This document shows, piece after piece, positions 43,481-53,310 of a DNA stretch of 64,000 nt. This DNA is from Maribacter aquimaris (GTDB lineage: Bacteria; Bacteroidota; Bacteroidia; Flavobacteriales; Flavobacteriaceae): assembly GCF_014596745.1 (NCBI RefSeq), contig NZ_JABTCF010000003.1:186001-250000 (forward strand), read 5' to 3'. The position numbers were made by a program, and so were the translations under genes. The notes beneath the pieces were generated by a model, which was given only the letters and a program-made list of their open reading frames with translations, had not been told where the DNA came from and did no database searches. Position 1 is the stretch's first letter. Each line of letters starts with the position of its first letter.

Positions 43481-45052
43481 ATGAAAAATTCCACGCATTC
43501 CCTATTACTACTATTAACGTCCATTTTACTTCTTGGTTTAAGTTGTAAGGATAAACCGGTAGAAAAGGCAAATGAAGTTGATGCCCCTTCAAAAAAACCA
43601 AATATTGTGGTCATTTATTTGGATGACTTAGGTTATGGGGATATCAGCTCCTATGGAGCAACTGGCCTGCAAACACCAAATATTGATGCTTTAGCGGATG
43701 AAGGTATTAAATTCACCAATGGTTATGCATCTTCAGCAACTTGTACACCGAGTAGATATGCTTTACTTACAGGGGTGTATCCATGGCGAAATAAGGATGC
43801 CAAAATATTACCGGGTACAGCGCCCCTAGTAATAAGTACAGAACAACAAACCTTGCCTAAAATGCTTAAGAAACAAGGTTATCAAACGGCAATCGTTGGT
43901 AAATGGCATCTTGGTTTGGGAACAGGAATGGTCAACTGGAACGAACGAGTATCCCCAGGGCCCAATGAAGTCGGATTTGATGAATCCTACATTTTAGCAG
44001 CCACTCAGGATAGAGTGCCCACAGTGTATATTGAAAATGGGCATGTTGTTGGTCTAGACCCCAAGGACCCCATTTCCGTTGATTACAAAAAGAACTTTGA
44101 AGGTGAGCCTACGGCAATTACAAATCCTGAAATGGTGAAAATGAAATGGCATCATGGGCATAACAATAGTATTGTGAACGGTATTCCCCGCATAGGATTC
44201 ATGAAAGGGGGTGATTCCGCCAAATGGAGTGATATCGATATCGCTGACACTTTCTTGGAAAAAGCCCAAACGTATGTCAAAGAACATAAAGACAAACCGT
44301 TCTTTTTGTATTACGCCTTGAATCAGCCACACGTACCTCGAACACCGAACCCAAGATTTGTCGGAAAATCCGGAATGGGACCAAGAGGGGACGTGATTTT
44401 GGAAGCGGATTGGTGTATTGGCGAATTCATGAAAACCTTGGATAGTGAAGGAATATTGGACAATACACTTGTTATTTTCTCCAGTGACAATGGGCCGGTA
44501 CTCAATGATGGGTATTATGATGATGCCGTAGAGAAATTAGGAAATCATGATCCCAATGGCGGTTTAAGAGGAGGAAAATACAGTCTGTTCGAGGCTGGTA
44601 CAAGAGTACCCTTTATCACCTACTGGAAAGGTAAGATCCAACCAGCAGAATCCAATGCCATTGTTTGTCAAATGGATTTATTGGCCTCCTTGGCCGACCT
44701 GGTCGGTACAAAAGATAATACTACTGATAGTCAAGACATAATGGATGTATTCTTAGGGAAAAGTAAAAAAGGAAGGGATAATCTAATCATTGAAGCTACC
44801 TCTAGAACGGCTTTGCGAAGTGGCGATTGGTTATTGATTCCCGCATACAAAGGCGTCAATTATAGGGAAAAAGTAGGCATTGAAGTGGGTAGCTTTCCCG
44901 AGTTTCACCTATATAATCTGAAAGAAGATATAGGGCAGAAACATAATCTCGCCAAATCCAATCCACAGAAACTTGCTGAAATGATTCAAGAATTTGAAAC
45001 ATTAAGAGGTAAGGACTATAGCCTAAATGTAAAGGACGTAAAGTTTAGATAA
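43481..45052 (+). CDS. S1-family sulfatase lipoprotein, S1_15-like (Gal/GalNAc 6-O-sulfatase type)
   Basis: The start is set at MKNSTHSLLLLLTSILLLGL, giving 523 residues and lipobox GLSC (Cys22); the frame extending 30 codons upstream runs across the susD hairpin and adds no signal. The FGly site is CTPSR (Cys88). The stretch VYPWRNKDAKILPGTAPLVI, GKWHLGLGTGMVNWN, FDESYILAATQDRVPTVYIE and HGHNNSIVNGIPRIGFMKGG recalls subfamily S1_15, where galactose- and GalNAc-6-sulfatases are known. The 6-sulfate preference is tentative. It is 28 bp upstream of the next sulfatase and in line with galT/galK. Confidence 0.92.
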   Translation: MKNSTHSLLLLLTSILLLGLSCKDKPVEKANEVDAPSKKPNIVVIYLDDLGYGDISSYGATGLQTPNIDALADEGIKFTNGYASSATCTPSRYALLTGVYPWRNKDAKILPGTAPLVISTEQQTLPKMLKKQGYQTAIVGKWHLGLGTGMVNWNERVSPGPNEVGFDESYILAATQDRVPTVYIENGHVVGLDPKDPISVDYKKNFEGEPTAITNPEMVKMKWHHGHNNSIVNGIPRIGFMKGGDSAKWSDIDIADTFLEKAQTYVKEHKDKPFFLYYALNQPHVPRTPNPRFVGKSGMGPRGDVILEADWCIGEFMKTLDSEGILDNTLVIFSSDNGPVLNDGYYDDAVEKLGNHDPNGGLRGGKYSLFEAGTRVPFITYWKGKIQPAESNAIVCQMDLLASLADLVGTKDNTTDSQDIMDVFLGKSKKGRDNLIIEATSRTALRSGDWLLIPAYKGVNYREKVGIEVGSFPEFHLYNLKEDIGQKHNLAKSNPQKLAEMIQEFETLRGKDYSLNVKDVKFR

Positions 45053-45080
45053 TAGTAAAACTGTGGTAATATTTAAAAAA

Positions 45081-46535
45081 ATGAAGACCAGATTAATGGT
45101 ACTAACTTTTTCGCTCGCGCTAGCCTCAAGTTCAGGTGCCCAAGAAAAGAAAGAAATTAAACCAATGAATCATCAGCCAAATATCATTTACATTTTAGCG
45201 GATGATATGGGAATTGGAGACTTAGGGACTTACGGACAAAAGAACATCCAAACACCAAATCTTGATAGAATGGCAGGCAATGGAATGAAGTTCACCCAAC
45301 ATTACAGCGGCGCTGCTGTGTGTGCCCCTTCCCGTTCAACTTTAATGACGGGCCAACATACGGGACATACACCAATCAGGGGAAATAGGGGAGCTGGACA
45401 TAATAGGGAAGGTCAAGTACCAATTCCCGCGAATACATTGACGCTTGCCGAAATCTTGAAAGAACAAGGGTATGTAACCGGAATGTTCGGGAAATGGGGG
45501 CTTGGTTTTAATGAAGGAGATCCCAATAATCAAGGATTTGATGAATTTTATGGTTATAATGACCAAAAATTAGCCCATCGTTATTATCCTGCCTACGTAA
45601 ATCATAATCAAGAAAGGGATTCCCTTAAAGGAAACGATTGGACAAACAAAGTCACCTATGCACCGGATAGGATTCAAGAAGAAAGTCTAAAATTCATTGA
45701 GGGGAATAAAGACAAGCCTTTCTTTGCCTACATTCCTTTGGTTTTACCCCATGCAGAGTTAATTTCCCCAAACGATTCAATATTCAAATTATACGATGGC
45801 AGGTTCAAAGAAACCCCATATACTGCAGACAATAAATATACTTCGGATTACGGTCCGAATATAGTAATACATGAATTTGCACCCGTTGAGAAGCCATTGG
45901 CAACCTATGCTTCCATGATAACAAGACTTGATGCCTATGTCGGTCAAATTGTAGATAAAGTAGCGGAATTAGGTCTTGCCGAAAATACCATTATCATGTT
46001 CGCTAGTGATAATGGCCCTTCCTTGGAAGGTGGCACCAATCCCGATTTCTTTAATAGTAACGGACCTTTTAGAGGATATAAAAGAGATTTATATGAGGGC
46101 GGAATCAGGGCTCCCTTTTTGGTTGTTTGGCCAAATAAAGTGAAACCGGGCAGTATAACCGACCATGTATCAACATTTTGGGATGTATTGCCAACGTTAA
46201 CTGAAATCACCAATTCCAAAACCCCCGATTTTATTGATGGTATTTCTTTTCTACCAACATTATTGCAAGATAATACGCAACAACAACACGACTATCTGTA
46301 TTGGGAATACAACATAAAAGAAGGAAGAAAAGCAGTGAGAAAAGGCAATTGGAAAGGTGTTTGGTACAAAATGAATGCAAAGGAACCTGGTTCTTTCGAG
46401 CTTTACCATTTGGCCGACGACGTAGCTGAAAACAATAATGTCGCGGAAAATTATCCTGAAATAGTCACAGAATTAAAACAAATTATGAAGGAGGCCCGTA
46501 CGCCATCAGAACTGTTTCCTTTTAATCATAATTAA
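45081..46535 (+). CDS. Secreted arylsulfatase-type S1 sulfatase
   Basis: The start is set at MKTRLMVLTFSLALASSSGA, giving 484 residues with a signal peptide cut near GA-QE; an in-frame ATG six codons upstream is less likely. The FGly site is CAPSR (Cys81). Motifs NIIYILADDMGIGDLGTYG, MTGQHTGHTPIRGN, GKWGLGFNEG and FASDNGP are intact. The pattern resembles S1_16-type galactose/GalNAc-4-sulfatases, which is tentative. It is the closest paralogue in the window to the sulfatase pseudogene at 32.1 kb. It precedes galT by 42 bp. Confidence 0.92.
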   Translation: MKTRLMVLTFSLALASSSGAQEKKEIKPMNHQPNIIYILADDMGIGDLGTYGQKNIQTPNLDRMAGNGMKFTQHYSGAAVCAPSRSTLMTGQHTGHTPIRGNRGAGHNREGQVPIPANTLTLAEILKEQGYVTGMFGKWGLGFNEGDPNNQGFDEFYGYNDQKLAHRYYPAYVNHNQERDSLKGNDWTNKVTYAPDRIQEESLKFIEGNKDKPFFAYIPLVLPHAELISPNDSIFKLYDGRFKETPYTADNKYTSDYGPNIVIHEFAPVEKPLATYASMITRLDAYVGQIVDKVAELGLAENTIIMFASDNGPSLEGGTNPDFFNSNGPFRGYKRDLYEGGIRAPFLVVWPNKVKPGSITDHVSTFWDVLPTLTEITNSKTPDFIDGISFLPTLLQDNTQQQHDYLYWEYNIKEGRKAVRKGNWKGVWYKMNAKEPGSFELYHLADDVAENNNVAENYPEIVTELKQIMKEARTPSELFPFNHN

Positions 46536-46577
46536 GTATTCATATCAAAACAATAGTTCTTTAAGGAACATATAATC

Positions 46578-47597
46578 ATGATGCAATCACAATTAAAAAC
46601 ACATCCCCATCGACGGTATAACATCCTAACGGGTGAATGGGTATTGGTTTCCCCACACAGAACCAAAAGACCATGGCAAGGTAAAACAGAATCTTCCCAT
46701 AAGAAGGAAGCGGTTACTTATGACCCTGAGTGCTACCTCTGCCCTACCAATACCAGAATCAACGGGGAAATTAATGAGGACTATAAAAACACTTTCGTTT
46801 TTAAAAACGATTTCGGAGCCTTATTGGAAGACACCCCCCTTTTCGATTATAAGGAAGGATTACTCCATGCCGAAGGTGAAAAAGGGGTTTGTAAGGTTAT
46901 TTGTTTTTCCCCCAACCATTCTTTGACCATTCCTGATATGGAGCTAACCGATTTAGTCACCGTGGTTAAAACATGGCAAAAAGAATTCACGGAACTGGCG
47001 AATGCTTCTGAGATCAATTATGTTCAGATCTTTGAGAACAAAGGTGCCATCATGGGATGTAGTAATCCACATCCCCATGGTCAAATATGGGCGCAGCATT
47101 CCATACCAACCGAGATAGAAAAAAAGACGAATACGCAAAAAGCCCATTATCAGAAAGAGGGAACCAGTTTATTGCAAAAATATTTGGAACAGGAACTCGA
47201 GGATGGGTCCCGCATTATCTCACAGAATGACAGTTTTGTGACCTTGGTTCCATTTTGGGCAATCTGGCCTTATGAAGCCATGATCGTACCAAGAAGGCAA
47301 ATGTCCAACATCCTTGGCTTAAGAGTCCAAGAAAGAGAGGATTTCGCACATCAATTAAAAACATTAACACAGAAATACGATGCGCTATTTGACACGTCGT
47401 TCCCGTATTCATCAGGAATACATCAAGCACCTACCGATGGAAAGGAATACAGTGAGTGGCATTGGCATATGAGTTTTTACCCTCCCTTATTACGTTCGGC
47501 AACCATTAAGAAATTTATGGTAGGATATGAAATGTTCGCCATGGCACAACGGGATATTACACCTGAATTGGCGGCTGAACAATTAAAATCTTTGTAA
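46578..47597 (+). CDS. galT: Galactose-1-phosphate uridylyltransferase
   Basis: 339 residues, normal length. The HIT-family catalytic motif SNPHPHGQIWA is present with the His-Pro-His at 165-167, and the zinc-binding CYLCPTNTR near 54-62. Also HRRYNILTGEWVLVSPHRTK at the N-terminus and IHQAPTDG late in the protein. It transfers UMP from UDP-glucose to galactose-1-phosphate in the Leloir pathway. A second ATG directly follows the first. It is 4 bp upstream of galK, so the two are cotranscribed, and its place in the sulfatase operon shows that galactose is a main product of the locus. Confidence 0.97.
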   Translation: MMQSQLKTHPHRRYNILTGEWVLVSPHRTKRPWQGKTESSHKKEAVTYDPECYLCPTNTRINGEINEDYKNTFVFKNDFGALLEDTPLFDYKEGLLHAEGEKGVCKVICFSPNHSLTIPDMELTDLVTVVKTWQKEFTELANASEINYVQIFENKGAIMGCSNPHPHGQIWAQHSIPTEIEKKTNTQKAHYQKEGTSLLQKYLEQELEDGSRIISQNDSFVTLVPFWAIWPYEAMIVPRRQMSNILGLRVQEREDFAHQLKTLTQKYDALFDTSFPYSSGIHQAPTDGKEYSEWHWHMSFYPPLLRSATIKKFMVGYEMFAMAQRDITPELAAEQLKSL

Positions 47598-47601
47598 TCA
47601 A

Positions 47602-48741
47602 ATGAAAGAAGCAACATTTAATCCAAACAACTGGGATCTAATAGTCGACTCCCCAGGAAGAATAAACATCATTGGCGAACATACAGATTATAATAATGGT
47701 TTTGTGTTGCCGACAGCTATTGATAAAAAAATACAATTCAAATTTAAAAGGAACGATAGTTTACATACCTGTAATATCCTTAGTAATAATTTCAATGCTA
47801 GTTTATCCTTTGATCTTAATACGGTCAGTAAGAGCGACAAACAATGGGAAAACTATATTTTAGGGGTTATCCATGAAATACAACAGTTGACCGATAAACT
47901 TCGGGGTTTTGATTGTGTGTTGGACAGTGACATCCCCGTAGGATCTGGTATCAGCTCGTCCGCTGCCTTGGAATGTGGGTTGGCTTTCGGGTTGAATGAA
48001 TTATTTGATTTAAACCTTTCTAAACAGCAGATTGTAGAATTGTCCCAACGGGCTGAACATAATTATGTTGGGACCAAATGCGGAATCATGGATCAATTCG
48101 CTTCGGTAATGAGCAAAAAAGGCCATGTGATTTTGCTGGATTGTCAATCGTTGGATTATGAATACGTCCCTATTGAAATTGAACCCTATAAACTACTCCT
48201 GTTAAATACCAATGTTTCCCATAATTTGGCATCAGGAGAATATAACATACGAAGAAGTCAATGTGAAAAAGGAGTTGAAATCATTCAACAAAAATATCCA
48301 GAGGTAACCTCCTTAAGGGATGTATCCTTTGACATGTTACAGGAATTCAAATCCGATATCCCTGAAATCGTATTCAACAGATGTACGTATGTTGTTCAGG
48401 AAAAAGACCGTGTTTTAAGCTCTGTCAAAGCCTTGAAAAAATCACAGTTACATACATTAGGGGAATATATGTACCAGACCCATGATGGATTACAAAACCT
48501 GTATGAAGTAAGCTGTCCGGAATTGGATTTTTTAGTTGATTTTTCCAAAGAATACAATGAGGTTATAGGAGCTCGAATGATGGGAGGAGGCTTTGGAGGT
48601 TGCACCATTAATATAATCCATCAGGATGCCGTTGAACATTTTACCCAAAAAGCATCTGAAGCCTACTTTAAAAAATTCAATATAAAACTTACAGGCTTTG
48701 AAGCAATGCCCTGTGAAGGAACCAATATTAAACTAGCATAA
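47602..48741 (+). CDS. galK: Galactokinase
   Basis: 379 residues, GHMP kinase fold. The galactokinase signature PGRINIIGEHTDYNNGFVLP is near 19-38, the ATP-binding GSGISSSAALECGLAFGLN near 114-132, KCGIMDQFASV carries the catalytic Asp, and MMGGGFGGCTIN is the third GHMP motif. It phosphorylates galactose at C1 in the cytoplasm. Gene order galT-galK-symporter with gaps of 4 and 10 bp makes a complete galactose uptake and entry module. Confidence 0.97.
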   Translation: MKEATFNPNNWDLIVDSPGRINIIGEHTDYNNGFVLPTAIDKKIQFKFKRNDSLHTCNILSNNFNASLSFDLNTVSKSDKQWENYILGVIHEIQQLTDKLRGFDCVLDSDIPVGSGISSSAALECGLAFGLNELFDLNLSKQQIVELSQRAEHNYVGTKCGIMDQFASVMSKKGHVILLDCQSLDYEYVPIEIEPYKLLLLNTNVSHNLASGEYNIRRSQCEKGVEIIQQKYPEVTSLRDVSFDMLQEFKSDIPEIVFNRCTYVVQEKDRVLSSVKALKKSQLHTLGEYMYQTHDGLQNLYEVSCPELDFLVDFSKEYNEVIGARMMGGGFGGCTINIIHQDAVEHFTQKASEAYFKKFNIKLTGFEAMPCEGTNIKLA

Positions 48742-48751
48742 ACCAAACATT

Positions 48752-50404
48752 ATGACCACACATTTCCAATTGTTGGATTATTTGATATTCATAGGCTATG
48801 CCCTACTCATTTTAGGGGTTGGACTATGGGTTTCAAGGGATAAGAAGGGACATCAAAAAAATGCCGAGGATTATTTTCTCGCTAGTAAATCATTACCCTG
48901 GTGGGCTATTGGAGCCTCGTTGATCGCTGCCAATATCTCTGCGGAGCAATTTATTGGGATGTCAGGCTCCGGTTTTGCCTTGGGGTTGGCAATAGCCTCA
49001 TACGAATGGATGGGAGCGATAACCTTGATCATTGTAGGTAAGTATTTCTTGCCGATCTTTATCGAAAAAGGACTTTATACCATTCCCGAGTTTGTGGAAA
49101 AACGATATTCCACAAACCTTAAAACCATTTTGGCTGTTTTCTGGATTGGCTTATACGTATTTGTCAACCTGGCATCCGTACTGTATTTAGGATCCTTGGC
49201 CTTGGAAACCATTATGGGAATCCCCATGATCTATGGCGTTATCGGTTTGGCCCTTTTTGCCGCAGCATATTCCTTATACGGAGGGTTATCAGCTGTTGCA
49301 TGGACCGATGTCATCCAAGTGGTCTTTCTGGTACTGGGAGGCTTGGTAACAACTTATTTGGCATTGAATACGGTTTCGGGTGGCGAGGGTATTTTGTCCG
49401 GCCTTAAAACAGTATATGAGGCGGCACCGGACAGGTTTTCCATGATTCTGGATAAATCGAACCCCGAATATAAAAATTTACCCGGTATCGGGGTTCTCGT
49501 TGGAGGGTTATGGGTAGCGAATTTATACTATTGGGGATTCAACCAATATATTATCCAAAGGACATTGGCCGCTAAATCCCTTAAGGAGTCACAAAAAGGT
49601 ATATTGTTGGCCGGTTTCTTAAAATTGATATTGCCGGTAATCGTTGTGGTACCGGGAATAGCTGCTTTCGTCATGGTCAATGACCCAGAAATATTAGCAA
49701 GTTTGGGCGATGCCGGATTAAAGAACCTACCCTCTGTAGGGCAGGCGGATAAAGCCTATCCTTGGTTATTGCAGTTTTTACCAACAGGACTCAAGGGAGT
49801 CGCTTTTGCAGCTTTGGCAGCGGCCATAGTATCTTCATTGGCTTCCATGTTGAATTCAACGTCCACCATTTTTACCATGGATATTTACAAACAGTACATC
49901 AACAAAAATGCAAGTGATAAGGCTACGGTAAATACAGGGAGGATATCAGCCGGGGTTGCCTTGATCATCGCTTGTATTATGGCCCCTTTATTAGGAGGGA
50001 TAGATCAAGCTTTTCAATTTATCCAAGAGTATACCGGTATTGTGAGCCCAGGAATCCTAGCCGTATTCATGCTTGGATTGTTCTGGAAAAAGACAACGAA
50101 TAAAGGAGCCATTATCGGGGCTTTGACCTCTATACCCATTGCAATGTATTTTAAAGTGGCCCCGAAAGGTTGGTCTACAAGTAATTTCTTTGTTGATGTT
50201 CCTTGGATGGATCAAATGGGATATACAGCTGTTTTAACCGCTATCGTCATTGTAATAGCAAGCTTGATACAAAATAAGGGAGCGGATGATGATAAAGGCA
50301 TCCCGCTGACCGGTAAAATATTTAAAACATCTCCTTTATTCAATATTGGGGCTTTTGCAATCATGATCATTCTGACCGTTCTTTATGCCATGCTATGGAA
50401 ATAA
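48752..50404 (+). CDS. Sodium:solute symporter (SSS family), likely galactose/glucose transporter
   Basis: 550 residues with about 14 hydrophobic segments, the SSS size. SGLT-like features: GWGLWVSRDKKGHQKNAEDYFLASKSLPWWAIG-type N-terminus with the AEDYFLA motif, ANISAEQFIGMSGSG, YSLYGGLSAVAWTDVIQVV and YYWGFNQYIIQRTLAAKS, which are seen in sodium/sugar symporters. It would carry galactose across the inner membrane with sodium. Being last after galT and galK supports galactose. A terminator-like hairpin follows at 50548. Confidence 0.9.
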   Translation: MTTHFQLLDYLIFIGYALLILGVGLWVSRDKKGHQKNAEDYFLASKSLPWWAIGASLIAANISAEQFIGMSGSGFALGLAIASYEWMGAITLIIVGKYFLPIFIEKGLYTIPEFVEKRYSTNLKTILAVFWIGLYVFVNLASVLYLGSLALETIMGIPMIYGVIGLALFAAAYSLYGGLSAVAWTDVIQVVFLVLGGLVTTYLALNTVSGGEGILSGLKTVYEAAPDRFSMILDKSNPEYKNLPGIGVLVGGLWVANLYYWGFNQYIIQRTLAAKSLKESQKGILLAGFLKLILPVIVVVPGIAAFVMVNDPEILASLGDAGLKNLPSVGQADKAYPWLLQFLPTGLKGVAFAALAAAIVSSLASMLNSTSTIFTMDIYKQYINKNASDKATVNTGRISAGVALIIACIMAPLLGGIDQAFQFIQEYTGIVSPGILAVFMLGLFWKKTTNKGAIIGALTSIPIAMYFKVAPKGWSTSNFFVDVPWMDQMGYTAVLTAIVIVIASLIQNKGADDDKGIPLTGKIFKTSPLFNIGAFAIMIILTVLYAMLWK

Positions 50405-50547
50405 CATCAATCGTTGCTGTTTGACAAATAAAGAGCATTACTATGATTACCAACGGTGAGCGTAACTGTAGAAGAATACATCATTGCTTTAGGATGATGG
50501 TGACTTAAATTTAAGTTCATTACGATTTTTGAGTTAGTTTGTAACAT

Positions 50548-50581
50548 TAGGGTCTTAGAATTATTCAAGGCCCTATTGTTT
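50548..50581 (+). terminator. Terminator at the end of the plus-strand arm
   Basis: TAGGGTCTT (50548-50556) pairs with AAGGCCCTA (50567-50575) with one G-T pair and a 10-nt loop, followed by TTGTTTT. It lies about 145 bp past the symporter stop codon. Confidence 0.6.
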
Positions 50582-50877
50582 TAATGAAAAATCGTTATCA
50601 TATTATCCAAGGTGTAAATCCTTCTTAGATAGAATAGATCATAACCTTGTAAATCACTTACTTTAAAAATAAAGTATTCTTAATAAATAATTTTTCGCTC
50701 TCGCTTCCCTATTAAAAACAATCAAAACTTCAGGGTATTTTGCTTTCTAAATATTAAAGTTCCAAAAAAATAATCAGTATTCCATTCCAAAATATACTCG
50801 TCAGAATCTTAAAACAATAATCTGATTCTTGGAATATCAACCTTCAGCACACTGTTCAATAGTCTGTTATGAAATCA

Positions 50878-50942
50878 TGGATAGTTCCTGTTTCTCCGCA
50901 AGGGAACCAACCGTATTCCACCAAAAGTCCGTAAACATTATG
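50878..50942. repeat. Second copy of the intergenic element of 16583-16626
   Basis: TGGATAGTTCCTGTTTCTCC (50878 on) matches TGGATAGCTCCTATTTCTCC at 16583 on, and AGTCCGTAAACATTATG (50926-50942) matches AGCCCATAAACATTATG (16610-16626). A 20-bp insert separates them here. The hairpin arm of the first copy is not kept. Confidence 0.4.
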
Positions 50943-50949
50943 ATTTAAT

Positions 50950-51243
50950 ACAAGATCTCATGTATTGTAAAGTTCGAGAAATTCAGGTGTGCTTAGATTT
51001 AGAATAATACCTAGAGACTTGCATTCCGAATCAATTAATCCTGCAACTTCGTCTCATCCGGAAGCTATAGCATTTTCCTAAGTGACATCATTTATTCATG
51101 GAATGGTACGGAGGGCTATTTTACTGGTTTTTTTTAATTCTTTGATAAGAATTCTATCAAAAAAACAATATCCTGTTTTAGAATATTTTTTACACAGCTT
51201 ACGATATCAAATGCTCGACTGACTCCCAAATCAATAAAATTTC
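50950..51243 (-). pseudogene. Decayed partial copy of the DUF89 gene
   Basis: This stretch aligns along its whole length with 53456-53833, the central to C-terminal part of the intact-looking DUF89 gene. Long shared runs include AAGTTCGAGAAATTCAGGTG and GAATCAATTAAT. It has an internal deletion of about 90 bp plus many substitutions and stops, so it cannot be translated. It lies 49 bp downstream of the exporter gene in the same orientation. It is a relic of a duplicated operon or of a displaced second copy. Confidence 0.85.
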
Positions 51244-51291
51244 ATTGATTTCAAGGTTTGGCAAGAAAACGAAAATCGTTTATTTTTAAAA

Positions 51292-52368
51292 TTAAAATCC
51301 TAATAATAAAGTCGATAACCCTACAATAAATGCAAAAATCATATTCAAGATTTTCACGACCAAGAAAGTTCTTTTTGATTCCGCAAGCACTGGCAACATT
51401 CCATGTCCATCTTGTGATATTGAACTTGCCAGTAAAATGCTAAACGGGATGCTTCCTTGTGCAAAAAGTGTCACAAAAATTAAGTGGGGACCTGATTCTG
51501 GAACGACACCAATTAAAACAGCAATAAGCAATACAACGAACATATTTGAAGATAACCATGCTTGGACATCAATATAATCCATTAAAAAATGCATAAATAA
51601 AAGGGTCCCGAAAACCCATATAAAGATCCGTGGAAGGTGCATTTTTACAATGTGTTCCCAAATATGTTTTTTAATAAAATGATTTGGAACAGTCAATACA
51701 ATAAAAAGGGAAAAAAGAAATACCAACAACACTGATATTTTCATCCAAATCTCTAAATCCCCTGCCAACAAACCGGTTGCAATTCCCACGATAAGAACTA
51801 AAATAATAATTGCTATGATGACCCGGTATAAGGATGGATGAAATATATTGATCCAAATTTTATCTTTTTCAAAACATTTGCATATAGCTTCATCGTGCAA
51901 AGGGAGCTTATGGGATGAAAAATTTTTGAGTGCTTTTTTGGGTTTATATAATTTATCGGTTAGATAACCCGCTAAAACCCCAACCACAAGAATAATCAGT
52001 GTCAACAATATAGCCTTCTTAGGAAACATTGCAAACATGATAAAAGCCTCATCCCCACTTGTCGCAATCATGGTAGTCACTAAGGCTCCAAATGAAACCA
52101 ACCTGTGCGAAAACATGGCAACCATGGTAAATGCTCCAAGGCAACCTGGAATTGCGCCTAAAATACCGGCAATTAAATATTGACGCCATTTATTTTTAGT
52201 AAGGTTTTTTTGCCACAGCCCTTTTGATTGAACATTTATATATTCAATTAGCAGCATCATGACAAAGACAAAACCGGTAATCATGATGGCATGCAGAAAT
52301 ATCATATAAATAACTTCTAAAAGGTTATTCAATATAAATTCCAACCCTATTATTAATTTAAAAATCAA
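51292..52368 (-). CDS. Putative 10-TM heavy-metal exporter (ArsP_2-like family)
   Basis: 358 residues with about ten hydrophobic segments in two halves. The halves share a pattern: GAIPGCLGAF then SFGALVTTMIATSGDEAF near 71-109, and GVVPESGPHLI then IPFSILLASSISQDGHGM near 285-320. This agrees with the putative manganese/arsenic-type permease family called ArsP_2. A central cytosolic or periplasmic loop holds ICKCFE (Cys163, Cys165), a likely metal-binding site. It begins 1 bp after the radical SAM stop codon, so the two are coupled. Cargo is unknown. Confidence 0.7.
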   Translation of the reverse strand: MIFKLIIGLEFILNNLLEVIYMIFLHAIMITGFVFVMMLLIEYINVQSKGLWQKNLTKNKWRQYLIAGILGAIPGCLGAFTMVAMFSHRLVSFGALVTTMIATSGDEAFIMFAMFPKKAILLTLIILVVGVLAGYLTDKLYKPKKALKNFSSHKLPLHDEAICKCFEKDKIWINIFHPSLYRVIIAIIILVLIVGIATGLLAGDLEIWMKISVLLVFLFSLFIVLTVPNHFIKKHIWEHIVKMHLPRIFIWVFGTLLFMHFLMDYIDVQAWLSSNMFVVLLIAVLIGVVPESGPHLIFVTLFAQGSIPFSILLASSISQDGHGMLPVLAESKRTFLVVKILNMIFAFIVGLSTLLLGF

Positions 52369-52369
52369 T

Positions 52370-53308
52370 TTATTTATGTTTCAATTCATAAAATACCCCT
52401 CTTTCAAGGTTAACGGTTTCAATAATATCACTCGATTCTAAATTCCCCAAATACTTGTTTATTTCATTGCTATGGATTCCTAAAAAATTGTGTAAATCAT
52501 CAAGCGTACAAGGGCGGCGGGCAATGGTTTCCATTATTGCTGTTTCAATATCACCATTATACGATTCAATACATGACCGTTTATCTGGGGAGGCTATGAT
52601 TTCAATATTCGGCAACTCCCATAAATCAACAATGGCATGCATTTCCATTTTCGTCAAAGGAATTAAATCATGTCTTGTTCCAGGACGATCCAAGGTATTT
52701 AATTGAACGATATCCGGTTTAATTCTTAAAATGGTTTCTTTTAATAATTTTAATTCTTCCTTAGTATCATTATATCCTTTCAATAAAAATATTTCGAGCC
52801 AAATTTCGCCTTTGTATTCTTTTCTTAAGTCGACCAATCCTTGTATATGTGCTTCAATATTCAATTTTTTACTGGGCCTGTTAATTTTTCTAAATACATC
52901 TCTACTAGCTGCATCCAACGAGGGTAAAATAACATCCGCAGCCAATAATTCTTTTCTTAAGTTTTTATCATACAGTAATGTGCCGTTTGTTAGTATCGCT
53001 GTTTTTATTTTTGGGTATTTTTCTTTGATGAATTTTAATACATCACCAATTCTACTGTTTAATGTGGGTTCTCCAGATCCTGAAAAAGTGAAATAATCAA
53101 TTTTTGGATTGTTGCCCATAAATCTTTCCAACTCGGTAATTACACTCTCATATTTAACATATTCCAACCTGTCAATTGTAAGATCTGTTGTTTTACCTAC
53201 TTCGCAATAAACGCAGTTCAGAGAACAAACTTTTTTAGGAATCAAGTCAATTCCCAGAGACATTCCCAATCTTCGTGATGGTACCGGACCAAATAGATGT
53301 TTATACAT
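52370..53308 (-). CDS. Radical SAM protein of the COG0731-like type
   Basis: 312 residues. The [4Fe-4S] ligand motif CSLNCVYC is C-x3-C-x2-C at residues 28, 32 and 35, following GPVPSRRLGMSLGIDLIPKK. SAM-binding elements FTFSGSGEPTLN and TNGTLLYD follow. The C-terminal 65 residues look like a winged-helix domain (ARRPCTLDDLHNFLGIHSNE, ESSDIIETVNLERGVF). There is no second Cys cluster of the SPASM type, so it is not a sulfatase-maturating enzyme. Substrate unknown. Two bp separate it from the DUF89 gene and 1 bp from the exporter gene. Confidence 0.85.
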   Translation of the reverse strand: MYKHLFGPVPSRRLGMSLGIDLIPKKVCSLNCVYCEVGKTTDLTIDRLEYVKYESVITELERFMGNNPKIDYFTFSGSGEPTLNSRIGDVLKFIKEKYPKIKTAILTNGTLLYDKNLRKELLAADVILPSLDAASRDVFRKINRPSKKLNIEAHIQGLVDLRKEYKGEIWLEIFLLKGYNDTKEELKLLKETILRIKPDIVQLNTLDRPGTRHDLIPLTKMEMHAIVDLWELPNIEIIASPDKRSCIESYNGDIETAIMETIARRPCTLDDLHNFLGIHSNEINKYLGNLESSDIIETVNLERGVFYELKHK

Positions 53309-53310
53309 AG

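Noticed and set aside
52370-53308. The radical SAM protein as sulfatase-maturating enzyme (anSME)
   Set aside because: Only the single C-x3-C-x2-C cluster is present. There is no SPASM-type second Cys cluster, the N-terminus fits the COG0731 type, and the gene belongs to another operon.
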